From Flavihumibacter solisilvae (GTDB lineage: Bacteria; Bacteroidota; Bacteroidia; Chitinophagales; Chitinophagaceae): a stretch of 64,000 nucleotides of DNA. The position numbers and the translations under genes are program-made. Each line of letters starts with the position of its first letter. Within the stretch, counting starts at the first letter, position 1. Shown here in pieces: positions 17,474-32,493 of the stretch. The stretch is from assembly GCF_000814475.1 (NCBI RefSeq), contig NZ_JSVC01000001.1, positions 1-64,000 of the forward strand. The letters are read 5' to 3'. The notes under the pieces were generated by a model that made no database searches, was not told the DNA's origin, and saw only the letters and a list, made by a program, of their open reading frames with translations.

Positions 17474-18376
17474 TCAAACGCGACTTTGACCTTCGTATGT
17501 ACTTTCGAAGATCCTGTCAGCGTTTCCCGCTTCAAAACCCTCACGGCGGTGCTCGCGGGTGAGCGCAAAGGCCGGCAGGTGAGCGAACCTGGCCAGAGGT
17601 CTGCGTTCCGCAAATTCTACATAGGAACCCGGGATCATGCGGGTTTTGCCATTGGCGAATTCCGCTTCCACTTTCTGTGCGATCGTTGAACTCTGCAGCA
17701 ACAGTTTATCAGGACTCACCTTCACCTTTCCGCCAGAATCATTCAATTTGAAACCATGCTGTTCCAGGAATTCGTTAAATGTAGCAACCGTGTTATAGCC
17801 TTCGGGCAGGTTATGCACGCTGATGGTGAAATGGTTCAGGTAATAACGGTTGTAAATAGCCCAGGAAGCGTATTCACTTTCTTCCTGCAACTGCAGGTAA
17901 TCTTCCAGCAGGGGTGTTTGCCAGAGCCCGCTGTGCAGGAAGGTATCTATCGCCTTACCGTTATCCAGGTCCAGCGCATTTACGGGATCCGCGGTTACGG
18001 TGTCGGTGTATTTCTTTATCAATGCTGCCGATGCAGTCGACAGGTCATTTACACGCAACTCACTGATGAAGATCCGTGGCAGATCTGGCCGGGGCGGCGC
18101 ATACCAGTAAGCATCCAGCTTTTTCTGGGTGAAATGATAGTGGTCTTTCTTCGTATAGCCGAGGGCAAGAAAGATCTTTTCCAAAGAAGCAATGCCAAGG
18201 TGCGGAACACCCATGGTGCGAAAAGCAATATGATCATTTTCAATATCGGCGGCAGAGTTGATAATACCTGCTGCGGTCATTGCATCAAGAATTGCGTTAA
18301 CATCAGCTACCCGTTCGCGATAGCGCTGCATGAGTCCGTCCAAAACGGTTTTCAATACCTGTTCTTTGTGGTTCAT
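17474..18376 (-). CDS. hglS: 2-oxoadipate dioxygenase/decarboxylase (HglS, DUF1338)
   Basis: A 300-residue DUF1338 protein. Characterised members (HglS, YdcJ) are Fe(II) enzymes of the VOC superfamily that turn 2-oxoadipate plus O2 into D-2-hydroxyglutarate and CO2 late in lysine catabolism. The expected metal ligands are present: H49 in NDHIAFRTMG, H182 in YLNHFTISVH and E254 in SYVEFAER. The conserved substrate-binding Arg follows at R53. The length is shorter than proteobacterial HglS, as is usual for the Bacteroidota form. Its ATG overlaps the stop of the upstream kinase-phospholyase gene (ATGA at 18376-18373), which indicates translational coupling and a shared pathway. The symbol rests on family, not on a test of this protein. 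Confidence 0.88.
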   Translation of the reverse strand: MNHKEQVLKTVLDGLMQRYRERVADVNAILDAMTAAGIINSAADIENDHIAFRTMGVPHLGIASLEKIFLALGYTKKDHYHFTQKKLDAYWYAPPRPDLPRIFISELRVNDLSTASAALIKKYTDTVTADPVNALDLDNGKAIDTFLHSGLWQTPLLEDYLQLQEESEYASWAIYNRYYLNHFTISVHNLPEGYNTVATFNEFLEQHGFKLNDSGGKVKVSPDKLLLQSSTIAQKVEAEFANGKTRMIPGSYVEFAERRPLARFAHLPAFALTREHRREGFEAGNADRIFESTYEGQSRV

Positions 18377-20688
18377 ATTTTTCCGGCTGAAAGTTCTGTG
18401 AATGTTTCGTCGAGTGCGGTTACCATATCCATGGCGTTCTTTTCATTGAAAACGAGCGGTGGCTTGATCTTGAGAACGTTATGAAGCGGGCCGTCGGTGC
18501 TGAGCAGGAATCCCCTGTCCTTCATTCTTTCCACTACCAGGTCGATTTCCGGAACGGCTGGTTCGAGCGTTTGCCTGTCGCGCACCAGTTCGACGCCAAC
18601 GAACAACCCTTTCCCGCGCACATCCCCGATCAATGGGTGCCGGGGAGCGAGTTTTCTGAGGGCCTCCATCAGGAGGTTACCGGTCTGCAGGGCGTGTGCC
18701 TGCATTTCTTCCCCCTGGATTGCCTGCAAAACTGCTTTTCCGGTGGCCATGGAAACGGGGTTGCCGCCATAGGTGTTGAAGTATTCCATGCCGTTATTGA
18801 AGGCGTCGGCGATTTCGTCTGTTACGACCACTGCAGCGAGCGGGTGTCCATTCCCGATAGGCTTTCCCAACACCACGATATCCGGTTCCACATCCTGCAA
18901 TTCGAAGCCCCAGAATTTTTCACCCACCCTGCCGAAACCGACCTGCACTTCATCTGCGATACAGAGGCCGCCGGCGCGCCTGACGTGTTCATACACTGCC
19001 TTAAGGTAGCCGTCGGGCAAGGGAATTTGTCCACCGACTCCCAGCAGCGTTTCGCAAATAAAGGCGGCGGGGGACTTTCCTGCCTGTTTCAGGCTTTCAA
19101 CAATTCGTGCGATGTCAGTTGCATATTTGTTCCCTGCTTCCGGATCACTGTTGCGGAACGGGCCCCTGAAGCCGTCGGGGTTCATTGCTTTGTGGATATA
19201 TGGCATGCGGCCGAATCCGCCTTTGCCATCGAACTTATATGGACTCATTTCGATGGCGGTCGTGCTGGTACCATGATATGCATGATCCAGCACGATCACA
19301 TCCTTCTGCCCGGTGAAATGCCTGCTCATCCGGATTGCCAGGTCATTGGCCTCGCTTCCTGAATTGGTGAAGTAACATACCCGAAGCTTCCCGGGAAGCG
19401 TGGCGGTTAGCATTTTCGCATAATCCACCAGGTGGTCGTTCAGGTACCGCGTGTTAGTATTGAGGATCGCCACCTGCTTTTGTGTTGCCCTAACAACGAT
19501 GGGGTGACAATGCCCGACATGGCTTACGTTATTCACGCAATCGACATAGGTATTGCCTTCATCGTCGTAGAGATATTGTAAGGCACCCCTGACGATCTTT
19601 AATTTCTTTTTATAACTGATACTGAGGTTGCGGCCGATATGCTGTTTTCGTTGTTCCAGCAATTCTTCGTGGTTTTGGGCTGTGTTGATGAGGCCTTCCA
19701 TCCCGCAGGCTTCACGGAGGGTATGCTGCATGCGCAGCGGGTTGATGGCAACCAGTTTCTCCAACAGTTGCCAGGCCGGCTTTTCCGTAATGTAGTGGTG
19801 TTCGTTATCACTATCTGACTCGCGCTTATTTGCCGACCTGCAGACGCTGATACAGAGGCGGGCAGCCACGAGATAATAAAGCAGGTCAGTCTCGGCGGGT
19901 TTGAGCGCGTGCTGCTGGTGGTAGGCTGCGGTTACGTGTATAGCAGCAGACACAGGATCTTCTTTGCCCAGCATCGCATAGGTACAGGCTACTGCCACAT
20001 TATTAATAAGCGGGGCATACACCATATCGCCGAAATCGATGAGACCGGAGATGGTACCATTTTTTACAAGCACATTATAGTCGTTGGCGTCGTTGTGGAT
20101 GTACGCCTTCCGCAGCTTATGCAGCACTGGCAACACTTCGGCTTCAAACTGGAGCAGGAAGTACCCGGCGATCCGTCGTTGTTCATGGTTTTTAATAGAG
20201 GGGATAAACTGGTTTACATCGGCTGCATTGGAGATATCCCATTCGTAATGCCGGTGCATGCCGTGGTGGCGGAAGCCGGCGAGACTGGCATCCATTTTAC
20301 CGAGTACAGTGCCAATACTTTCCAGCAAAGCAGGTTCGTGGTCAGGAAGGTCAACCATGAAATCCCCTTCGAGATAATTGAGTACACGCAGGTAATATTC
20401 CCTTCCCGCGATTTCAAGGTGGGTGACCGGTTCGTTTTGCCTGTTGCGGATATGCTTTTGAAAATAAGCGGCTACAGGTGAAGCTTGCAGGTGATCGGTA
20501 ATGGCTACCTGCGCGTCGAGGAAATAGCGATCGTGTTCCGGGGTGGAGATCTTGCAGATATAACGTTCATTATTGCCCGAAGTCAGCAACAGGTTCTGTT
20601 CATCATAACCGTTGAGTGGCTCGAGTGATCCATGAAGGTCATAATGTAATGCCAGTGCGTCTCCGATTTCTTTTTCTGCTATATACAT
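18373..20688 (-). CDS. Fusion of APH-type kinase and class III PLP phospholyase (candidate hydroxylysine kinase + 5-phosphohydroxylysine phospho-lyase)
   Basis: A 771-residue two-domain protein. Residues 1-330 are an aminoglycoside-phosphotransferase-fold small-molecule kinase with catalytic loop [13 protein letters not shown] and metal-binding GLIDFGDM. Residues 345-765 are a class III aminotransferase fold with [31 protein letters not shown] and the PLP lysine in [10 protein letters not shown]. The [11 protein letters not shown]...GKPIGNGHP and [10 protein letters not shown] patterns are those of the human phospholyases ETNPPL and PHYKPL rather than ordinary aminotransferases. These remove phosphate and ammonia from phosphoethanolamine or 5-phosphohydroxylysine. 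In animals hydroxylysine kinase is also an APH-fold enzyme, so this fusion would carry both steps. The 4-bp overlap with hglS, an enzyme further down the same pathway, favours hydroxylysine. Ethanolamine is the main alternative. Confidence 0.85.
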   Translation of the reverse strand: MYIAEKEIGDALALHYDLHGSLEPLNGYDEQNLLLTSGNNERYICKISTPEHDRYFLDAQVAITDHLQASPVAAYFQKHIRNRQNEPVTHLEIAGREYYLRVLNYLEGDFMVDLPDHEPALLESIGTVLGKMDASLAGFRHHGMHRHYEWDISNAADVNQFIPSIKNHEQRRIAGYFLLQFEAEVLPVLHKLRKAYIHNDANDYNVLVKNGTISGLIDFGDMVYAPLINNVAVACTYAMLGKEDPVSAAIHVTAAYHQQHALKPAETDLLYYLVAARLCISVCRSANKRESDSDNEHHYITEKPAWQLLEKLVAINPLRMQHTLREACGMEGLINTAQNHEELLEQRKQHIGRNLSISYKKKLKIVRGALQYLYDDEGNTYVDCVNNVSHVGHCHPIVVRATQKQVAILNTNTRYLNDHLVDYAKMLTATLPGKLRVCYFTNSGSEANDLAIRMSRHFTGQKDVIVLDHAYHGTSTTAIEMSPYKFDGKGGFGRMPYIHKAMNPDGFRGPFRNSDPEAGNKYATDIARIVESLKQAGKSPAAFICETLLGVGGQIPLPDGYLKAVYEHVRRAGGLCIADEVQVGFGRVGEKFWGFELQDVEPDIVVLGKPIGNGHPLAAVVVTDEIADAFNNGMEYFNTYGGNPVSMATGKAVLQAIQGEEMQAHALQTGNLLMEALRKLAPRHPLIGDVRGKGLFVGVELVRDRQTLEPAVPEIDLVVERMKDRGFLLSTDGPLHNVLKIKPPLVFNEKNAMDMVTALDETFTELSAGKI

Positions 20689-20692
20689 AACA

Positions 20693-25633
<4,941 letters not shown>

Positions 25634-27190
25634 TTACCAGTTCTGTGCCTGCCTGCTGTTGGGGTTCTTATTGATCTCGGATAATGGTACCGGGTAGATA
25701 TCATGTTTGCCGTCGATATAGTTGTTAGCAAACTCATGGTTGTGGCCAGTCATGATGGTCTTGATCTTTTCGGGCGAAGTTTTGCTCCTTGACCAGCGGT
25801 ACAGGTCGGCCCAGCGAATGCCGTATTCCATAGCAAGCTCGCAGGGGCGCTCATGATGTCGGATCTGCTGTCGCAGTGCATCCTGGCTCATGGTTGCCAG
25901 GGCCTCGGCTTTTGAACGGGTACGCACCTGGTTTACGAGGTCAAGGGCTTCAGAGGTTTGTCCACCTTCATTCAGTGCCTCTGCCTGCATGAGCAATACA
26001 TCAGCATACCGCATCAGGTTGATGTTGATGCCGGTGTAGGATCCATTGTCCGCGAGGTCGGTCGGGGTAGTGTATTTCTTGAAATAAATCGGGTGGTTGA
26101 GATCATTCTTCACATCTGCGTATGACTTTACCACACCAGGCTGGTCAACCACCGGCGCTTTTGACAATGGGTCATCGAAGAACATGGTACCATATACGCG
26201 GTCGCTGTAACCGCCGTCAGTGCGCTTATCTTTCTTCAGTTCTGCCGCAAGCCATTCAGATGGATAAAACAGTTCCCAGCCATTCAGCGCATAAGCGCTT
26301 ACTTCCCAGGGCATGGGTGTGCGTTCATCATTGCCGTTGGTACGGTCGGCAGAGAACTGGATCTCGAACAAAGATTCTGCACCATTTTCCTGCAGACCGT
26401 TGAAATTGTCTTCGTAATTGGCGAGCAACTGGTATTTACCACTGTTGATCACCGCGGCGAATGCTGTGTTCGCTTCACTGAATTTTTCCTGGAAAAGCTG
26501 GGCCTTTCCAAGATAGGCCTGGGCCGTATATTTTGTGACGCGACCTTTTTCGAGATCAGACCTTGTTTCAGGAAGCTGCGAAATGCCTTCCTGCAAGTCG
26601 CTTTCAACCTGTGCCCAGATCTCCGCTTCGGTAGCGGGACCAGGGTAAAACTCAGCATTGCTTTTCGGTGTAACGGTGACCAGCGGAATATTGGTAAAAT
26701 AGTTTTGCAGAAGCATGTAGAAATATGCTCGCAGGAATTTCGCTTCGGCAACAAGCGAGGCTTTTTCAGCATCGGATAATCCATTCTGTGCATTACCGGA
26801 AACCTGCGGGATATTCTCGATGCACTGGTTCGCACGATTTATACCGGCGAAGCACATGTGCCAAAGATTGGTGAAGCTGCTTTCATCCGTTGTGTAGGTG
26901 AACGACTGCAGCGGTTTACCATAGCCTTCCGCCTTGTTGTTCATCATTTCATCGGTTTTGTATTCCGAAGCCACGTAGGTTTCTTCAAACCAGGTCCATT
27001 TTGATCCGTCTGCAGCCTGGAGAGATGCATAGGCAGCAGTGATGGCCTGCTGGGCCTGTTCGCGGGTCTTCCAGAAAGAAGAGCCGGACAATTCATTCTG
27101 GTTTTCCTTATCGAGGAAAGTTTTGCTGCATCCGGTGCCGCCCAAAAGTGATGCCGCCAGGATCGTGCTATATAAGATGTATTTGGTCAT
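25634..27190 (-). CDS. SusD/RagB-family outer-membrane nutrient-binding lipoprotein (locus 1)
   Basis: About 518 residues. The N-terminus MTKYILYSTILAASLLGGTGCSK is a lipoprotein signal with Cys near position 21. TPR-like helices follow, with the SusD features FLDKENQNELSGSSFWKT, EAKFLRAYFYMLLQNYF, and a C-terminal RSKTSPEKIK...NPNSRQAQNW tail. It caps the SusC channel and binds the incoming glycan or glycopeptide at the cell surface. The frame is open back to a TTG at 27232 that overlaps susC, but the ATG at 27190 places the signal peptide correctly and leaves 31 bp after the susC stop. The enzyme gene downstream follows after 6 bp. Confidence 0.93.
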   Translation of the reverse strand: MTKYILYSTILAASLLGGTGCSKTFLDKENQNELSGSSFWKTREQAQQAITAAYASLQAADGSKWTWFEETYVASEYKTDEMMNNKAEGYGKPLQSFTYTTDESSFTNLWHMCFAGINRANQCIENIPQVSGNAQNGLSDAEKASLVAEAKFLRAYFYMLLQNYFTNIPLVTVTPKSNAEFYPGPATEAEIWAQVESDLQEGISQLPETRSDLEKGRVTKYTAQAYLGKAQLFQEKFSEANTAFAAVINSGKYQLLANYEDNFNGLQENGAESLFEIQFSADRTNGNDERTPMPWEVSAYALNGWELFYPSEWLAAELKKDKRTDGGYSDRVYGTMFFDDPLSKAPVVDQPGVVKSYADVKNDLNHPIYFKKYTTPTDLADNGSYTGININLMRYADVLLMQAEALNEGGQTSEALDLVNQVRTRSKAEALATMSQDALRQQIRHHERPCELAMEYGIRWADLYRWSRSKTSPEKIKTIMTGHNHEFANNYIDGKHDIYPVPLSEINKNPNSRQAQNW

Positions 27191-27221
27191 GACAATTTTT
27201 TTAATCGTTAGAGATAGCCGG

Positions 27222-30200
27222 TCAGAATTCAAGATTTACTCCTGCGAAAATGCTGCGTGACAATGGGTACAATCCACGGTCAACACCCCTTGCAAAAGAT
27301 GAATAGTTCACCACGCCCGGGTCATAGCCACTGTATTTTGTAATGGTGAATACGTTAGTTGCGCCAACATAAGCGCGCAGCAGGTTGAAGCCTTTTACGT
27401 TAAACCGGTACCCGAGCTGCATGCTTTTCAACCGGAAGTAGGAGGCTTTTTCCAGGAACAGGTTGGAAGGGCGGCTCATGTTGCCGTTTGCATCCACCAC
27501 GGTTACCCGTGGGATATCGCTGCTGGCATTATCTGGTGTCCAGGCACTAAGCAGGTCGGTTGATTTGTTGAAGATGGTGTTCTGGTACATGAGGCGTTTG
27601 GCCCCGTTGTACATATAGTTGCCTTGCGTACCCTGGAAGAAAATATTGAGGTCAAAATTCCGGTAGGTGAAATTGGTGGTCAGACCATACTCGATGCGAG
27701 GCAGGCCACTACCCATGAATGTGCGGTCATCATCATTCAATTCACCATCACCGTTTACATCTACGAATCGGAGATCGCCAAGCTGGGCATTGGGTTGAAG
27801 TGCGCGGGCATCATCCAGCTCTTTCTGCGAGCGGATCACTCCTGAAGTTTCGTAGAGGAAGAAACGGCCGATCTCTCCACCAACTTCTGTGCGGGTGGTG
27901 GGGAAATTGTTGTAGTCCATATAACCATCGGTGAATGCCTCGTCGGCATACCCGAGCTTCAGGATCTTGTTGCGGCTGGCAGCTGCATTGGCAGTAATGT
28001 CAAACTTCAGTGCGCCTTCGGTTTTGCGGTAGGTGAGCGCAAGGTCGATTCCCTGGTTCTGCATTTCACCACCATTGCGGATGGGGTTGGAAAGCAGTCC
28101 TGAGCTGGGTGGAAGCGGAATGGTAACCAGCATGTCGGTGGTTTTGGTGCGGAAGAAATCTGCCACCAGCAAAAGCTTTTCATTCCAGAAGGAGAGGTCG
28201 AAACCTGCATTGAAGGTTGCGGATTGTTCCCAGCGGATGTCAGGCGAAGATGCCTTGGTTATAATAGAACCAACGGCTATGCTTTGACGTAAGCCTGTTC
28301 CGAATGGATAGTTAACGGTAGGATCACCGGATGTAACGGTTGCCGGCAGGTAGAGGTAATCGGGAATGCCCTGGTTACCGAGAATGCCGTAACTGGCACG
28401 AAGTTTCAGGTCGCTGACGCCGTTTACGTTGTCGCGGAAAAACTTCTCTTCGCTTACACGCCAGCCGCCTGATACAGAATAGAAAGTGCCGTATTTGTTC
28501 TTGTCGGAGAAGCGGGAAGAGCCGTCGCGACGCACGCTTGCGCCAAGCAGGTAACGGCCGTCATAAGCATAGTTCAGTCTTGCGAACCAGGACCGCAGGG
28601 TGCTTTCGAGCAGGGAGCCGTCAGAGGATTTGTCACCGATACCTCCGCCCAATGACAGCAGGTCGTTAGAGGGCAGGTTGTTGTTGCTGCCTGAAAGACT
28701 TTTGTATTTATCATTCTCCTGGGAATAACCAGCGATAGCATTTACACTGTGTTCACCTTTGAATACTTTATTGAAACTGAAGATGGCATTAAGTACATCG
28801 CGGAAGTGACGGTCGCGTGCCTCGAACAGTTGCGCGGTCGGGTTCTGCACTTTGTCGCCCATATAATAAGTGGGAACATGCGTGTAGGAATAACCTTCAT
28901 TTGAATTGAAGCCATATTGCAATTTGAAGCTGAGGGGCTTCAGGATCTGGTATTCCCCAAACACGTTGCCGATAAAATAAGTGGGTTCATCCATGCTGGT
29001 AACCAGGGTCTGGTATCCAACCGGGTTTACCGCGTCGGTCATCTGGAAACCGATCCGTCCGCCGAAGCCACCATCGTTATTGGCATCATAGAGTTTATGA
29101 TGTGGCACGCGGTTGAGCATTTCGTAGATCAGGGGGTAGCCGGCATTCTGGCCGTTACTGCGGCTTTCGTTAGAGCCCTGTAGTACGCGGCGTTGTGATT
29201 TTGAGAAGGTAAAGGATTCGCCGAATTTGAATTTTCCTTTGGTGAAATCTGTGTTGACCTGGATGTTGTAGCGTTCGAAATTTGTGTGGATGGCAATTCC
29301 TTCCTGGTAGAACCTGCCGAAGGAAACATTCATCCGCATATCTTTTGTTCCGCCCGAAACGGATACATCGATCTTGTTTTCGGGAGCATTTTCGAAGAAG
29401 GCGGATTGCCAGTCGGTATCAGGATACTGTTGCGTTTGTCCATTTGCGTCGGTGTAGGTATCGCTGGAAACATAGTCGAGCGGTTCGGTGCCATCGTTAA
29501 GTGCAACCTGGTTCAGGATTGAATTATACTGAACGCGATTGGTGAGCGGCAGGCGTTTTGCCATGGAGTTGACGCCGTAGTAGGAATTTACTCCAATAAG
29601 GATCTTCCCGGTTTTTCCCCTGCGGGTGGTCACCATGATCACACCGTTCGATGCACGGGAGCCATAGATGGTAGCTGCGGAAGCATCTTTCAGTACGTCG
29701 ATGGATTGGATGTCGGCAGGGTTGATGGCATTGATATCCCCAGGTACACCGTCGATTACATACAATGGTTGGTTATTGCCGATGGTAGATAATCCGCGAA
29801 CGAGAACTACCGGTGCGGCACCGGGATCACCGGAACCGGGCGCAGCATTTACGCCGGCCACCTGGCCCTGCAGCATACCCGCTACATTGGCGCCGGTAAG
29901 TTTTTCCATATTCTTCGTATTCACGGAAGACACGGCGCCGATCACGTCTTTCTTTCTTTGGGTTCCATACCCGATCACAACCACCTGCTCCATCTGGCGG
30001 CTGGTCGGAGCAAGGGTAATGCCCAGCTGGTTGCGGCCGTTTACGGGTTCAGTCACCGGATCGTAGCCAACAAGGCTGACTTCGAGCACAGCGTTTCCCG
30101 GGAGATTCGGCAGGGTGAAATTGCCGGCATCATCACTTGCTACGCCTGCACTGCTATTTCTTACCCTGATGGTTGCGCCGGCAAGCGGGTCGCCGCCTGA

Positions 30201-30602
30201 AGCTTTCACGGAACCACGGACCAGTTGCGCACCGGTCAATTCGGTAGGATTGTTTTCATCCATCCGTTTTACCAGCACGAGGTCGTTCTCAATTTTGAAT
30301 TCCAGGTTTGTCTGCTGGCCGACCGCTGTGAGCAATTCACCAACCGTACGTTCCTTTTTTTCGATGTTTACTTTTTGTGAACGGTCGAGATCGTCGTTGT
30401 TGTAAGAGAACTTAAGATTTGTTTTTTCGGTGATCCGTTTGAATACCGAAAGGATGTCAGCATCCCTGAAAGCAAGGTTAACTTTTTGCGAGGAAGGGTT
30501 CTTTGCCTGTGCATGTGTTTCCTGGACAGACAGGCAAAAGATGACGAGGAGGGGCAATAGAAGGTAGCGATGCCACACTGTTGCCAGTTGCATTTTTCTC
30601 AT
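27222..30602 (-). CDS. SusC/RagA TonB-dependent transporter with STN signalling domain (locus 1)
   Basis: A 1126-residue outer-membrane transporter. Residues 1-32 are the signal peptide and about 40-115 an STN domain (VNLAFRDADILSVFKRITEKTNLKF), which in transducing receptors contacts the FecR protein. A carboxypeptidase-like regulatory domain follows (RGSVKASGGDPLAGATIRVRN), then the TonB box/plug region (VVIGYGTQRKKDVIGAVSSV; GLSTIGNNQPLYVIDGVPGD; KDASAATIYGSRASNGVI), and a 22-strand barrel ending SIFAGVNLEF. It imports the substrate delivered by SusD. The fecR gene ends 22 bp upstream, giving the classic sigma-FecR-SusC-SusD order. Confidence 0.95.
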   Translation of the reverse strand: MRKMQLATVWHRYLLLPLLVIFCLSVQETHAQAKNPSSQKVNLAFRDADILSVFKRITEKTNLKFSYNNDDLDRSQKVNIEKKERTVGELLTAVGQQTNLEFKIENDLVLVKRMDENNPTELTGAQLVRGSVKASGGDPLAGATIRVRNSSAGVASDDAGNFTLPNLPGNAVLEVSLVGYDPVTEPVNGRNQLGITLAPTSRQMEQVVVIGYGTQRKKDVIGAVSSVNTKNMEKLTGANVAGMLQGQVAGVNAAPGSGDPGAAPVVLVRGLSTIGNNQPLYVIDGVPGDINAINPADIQSIDVLKDASAATIYGSRASNGVIMVTTRRGKTGKILIGVNSYYGVNSMAKRLPLTNRVQYNSILNQVALNDGTEPLDYVSSDTYTDANGQTQQYPDTDWQSAFFENAPENKIDVSVSGGTKDMRMNVSFGRFYQEGIAIHTNFERYNIQVNTDFTKGKFKFGESFTFSKSQRRVLQGSNESRSNGQNAGYPLIYEMLNRVPHHKLYDANNDGGFGGRIGFQMTDAVNPVGYQTLVTSMDEPTYFIGNVFGEYQILKPLSFKLQYGFNSNEGYSYTHVPTYYMGDKVQNPTAQLFEARDRHFRDVLNAIFSFNKVFKGEHSVNAIAGYSQENDKYKSLSGSNNNLPSNDLLSLGGGIGDKSSDGSLLESTLRSWFARLNYAYDGRYLLGASVRRDGSSRFSDKNKYGTFYSVSGGWRVSEEKFFRDNVNGVSDLKLRASYGILGNQGIPDYLYLPATVTSGDPTVNYPFGTGLRQSIAVGSIITKASSPDIRWEQSATFNAGFDLSFWNEKLLLVADFFRTKTTDMLVTIPLPPSSGLLSNPIRNGGEMQNQGIDLALTYRKTEGALKFDITANAAASRNKILKLGYADEAFTDGYMDYNNFPTTRTEVGGEIGRFFLYETSGVIRSQKELDDARALQPNAQLGDLRFVDVNGDGELNDDDRTFMGSGLPRIEYGLTTNFTYRNFDLNIFFQGTQGNYMYNGAKRLMYQNTIFNKSTDLLSAWTPDNASSDIPRVTVVDANGNMSRPSNLFLEKASYFRLKSMQLGYRFNVKGFNLLRAYVGATNVFTITKYSGYDPGVVNYSSFARGVDRGLYPLSRSIFAGVNLEF

Positions 30603-30624
30603 ATAGCAGCGTTAAATGGTGGTC

Positions 30625-31671
30625 CTAATTTGAAAGAATCATTATTCGTTTCCCGTCGACTGAACATTTCAGCCCGGTTACATAGGATATGGCTTTCAAA
30701 ACTTCGTTCAATTCTTTTTGTACAAATTCTCCATTGAAATGGATCGGTGAGGATGGTTTCGCATTGATCACGACTTCCATCCCATACCAGTACTGTAGTT
30801 TTTGACCGATCTCATCCAGTGAGGCGTTGGAAAACAGCAGCGCACCGGATTTCCACACTTCTTCTTCATGCGGGTCGAAGCTGTTTTGCTGAGTCGTGCG
30901 CGAGGAGCGGTCAATATAGATTGACTGACCCGGCGTCATTATTACAGGTTCCGATGGTTTCCGTTGGTCGTCCACCTTCACTTTTCCTTCCATCAGGGCA
31001 GTGCGGATGCCGGGTTCAAACCCGTACGCCCGTACTTTGAAAGAAGTACCGACAGCCTGTACAGCAACTTCGTCAGCTATTACTATAAAGGGCCGCTGCG
31101 GGTCTTTCGCTACATCGAAGAGGGCTTCACCCTGCAGATCGAGCATCCGGTTCTCGCGGTTATAGGTGACAGGGATCTTCAGTGTGCTGTTTGAATTCAG
31201 CATTACGGTTGATCCATCGGTGAGCTGGATATTCTTTCTTTCGCCGTTGTGCGTGGAATAAGTTTCATAGGCGAGGGTGCCGATAGTTGGCTCATTGTGG
31301 CCCGACATGTATTCCCTCAACTGGTAACCGGCAAACAGGAGCAACATTGCAGCTGCTGCACTACCGATCCATCTCCAGAGAGGAGTAACAGCCGTGCGTT
31401 CCTTAATGGTCGGTTCGCTTTGCCCATTCTGCAGATTACGGATGGCCTGCTTCAGTTTCTCAAACTCGATCGCTTTTTCTTCCCTGGAAATCCGCATGCC
31501 CAGCGAAAATAGAAGCCTGCGGGCTGCATCTGCTTTCGGTTGCTGATCGGGGTTAGCGGTCAGCCAGGTGCGCCAGGTTTCCGTTGCCTCATCATCCGTG
31601 TCGAGGCAAAAATGCACGAAGGAGTCATCGAGCAGCAGGTCTTCAATACTATGGTCGCGTCTGTTGGTCAT
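30625..31671 (-). CDS. FecR-family anti-sigma factor (locus 1)
   Basis: A 348-residue single-pass membrane protein. The N-terminal cytoplasmic part (residues 1-100) would hold the sigma factor. A membrane helix at about 103-120 (WIGSAAAAMLLLFAGYQL) follows, then the periplasmic FecR domain (NIQLTDGSTVMLNSNSTLKI, GEALFDVAKDPQRPFIV, VGTSFKVRAY). A C-terminal DUF4974/STN-like region carries FSNASLDEIGQKLQYWYGMEVVI. It relays occupancy of the STN-bearing SusC to the sigma factor encoded just upstream. Start is the ATG at 31671. Confidence 0.93.
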   Translation of the reverse strand: MTNRRDHSIEDLLLDDSFVHFCLDTDDEATETWRTWLTANPDQQPKADAARRLLFSLGMRISREEKAIEFEKLKQAIRNLQNGQSEPTIKERTAVTPLWRWIGSAAAAMLLLFAGYQLREYMSGHNEPTIGTLAYETYSTHNGERKNIQLTDGSTVMLNSNSTLKIPVTYNRENRMLDLQGEALFDVAKDPQRPFIVIADEVAVQAVGTSFKVRAYGFEPGIRTALMEGKVKVDDQRKPSEPVIMTPGQSIYIDRSSRTTQQNSFDPHEEEVWKSGALLFSNASLDEIGQKLQYWYGMEVVINAKPSSPIHFNGEFVQKELNEVLKAISYVTGLKCSVDGKRIMILSN

Positions 31672-31764
31672 CGGCTATATTTATTAAAGAGGGAAGGGTT
31701 GAAAGATTTTTACCATGAAATCCGGAAATATTTTTGGATTTTCTTCGGCCGCCGCCGGAAACTC

Positions 31765-32382
31765 TTACCAGTTCTGCATCATGGCCAGCCAAGCCACCAG
31801 CAAAGGTGTGTCGCCCAGCTCCTGCCGGAGGCGATTAATGGCGGTATGGATGGTATTGTAGACGGTCCGGATGGAGGTATTGCTTTGTTCGGCGATCTCC
31901 TCGAAGCTCAGTTCTTCGAAGAAGCGCAGCTGGATGAAGGACCTTTGTCTTTCGGTAAGGCAGGACATAGCTTTGCGGATGAGGGCGCGGCGTAATTCAT
32001 CGAGCTCGTGGTTTACCAGCGCGTCTTCATATGAGGATTCGGTGAGCAGGGTTGCCGTTGGTTCGGTGGATGAAATCCTGCTGTTACTGGATGCCTGTTG
32101 CCGGATGTCCTGGAACAGTTGCCGTTTGAACCAGATAAAAAGATACCCGCGAACGTTTTCCACATCCGGGAGTGTGTGGCGTTTGGCCCAGAGGTTCACA
32201 AAAGTGGAATTGATGGCTGATTTTACCAATACCGGGTCTTTTGCGGAGAGGATTCCGAAGCGGTAGAAACGATCGTATTCAGCATGGTATAGCCTGTACA
32301 GTCCATTTTCATTATTATGGCGTACGGCCTGCCAGCAATCCTGGTACTCGTTTTGGTCAGTTATCTGGGTCTGCTCACTCAT
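31765..32382 (-). CDS. ECF RNA polymerase sigma factor (locus 1)
   Basis: About 205 residues with sigma-70 region 2 (YRLYHAEYDRFYRFGILSAKD; NVRGYLFIWFKRQLF) and region 4 (LTERQRSFIQLRFFEELSFEEIAEQSNTS...RTVYNTI). It should direct RNA polymerase to the downstream PUL promoter when FecR releases it. The reading frame is open to 32469 but passes through a strong transcription terminator of the preceding gene, so I place the start at the ATG at 32382 (MSEQTQITDQ). The fecR gene starts 93 bp downstream. Confidence 0.9.
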   Translation of the reverse strand: MSEQTQITDQNEYQDCWQAVRHNNENGLYRLYHAEYDRFYRFGILSAKDPVLVKSAINSTFVNLWAKRHTLPDVENVRGYLFIWFKRQLFQDIRQQASSNSRISSTEPTATLLTESSYEDALVNHELDELRRALIRKAMSCLTERQRSFIQLRFFEELSFEEIAEQSNTSIRTVYNTIHTAINRLRQELGDTPLLVAWLAMMQNW

Positions 32383-32407
32383 GCTCCGCTCAACGCCGAA
32401 AATACTG

Positions 32408-32460
32408 ATAAAAACCATCGGCACAAATCCCAGCGATAAGATGGGCTTTTGTGCCGATGG
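32408..32460 (-). terminator. Rho-independent terminator after locus 2
   Basis: A perfect 13-bp stem (CCATCGGCACAAA paired with TTTGTGCCGATGG) with a 20-nt loop, read on the minus strand, is followed directly by TTTTTATC. It lies between the last gene of locus 2 and the sigma gene of locus 1, and so separates the two minus-strand loci. Confidence 0.85.
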
Positions 32461-32493
32461 AAGGATCAATTACAGTAAAAGCTGATTTCCCAC

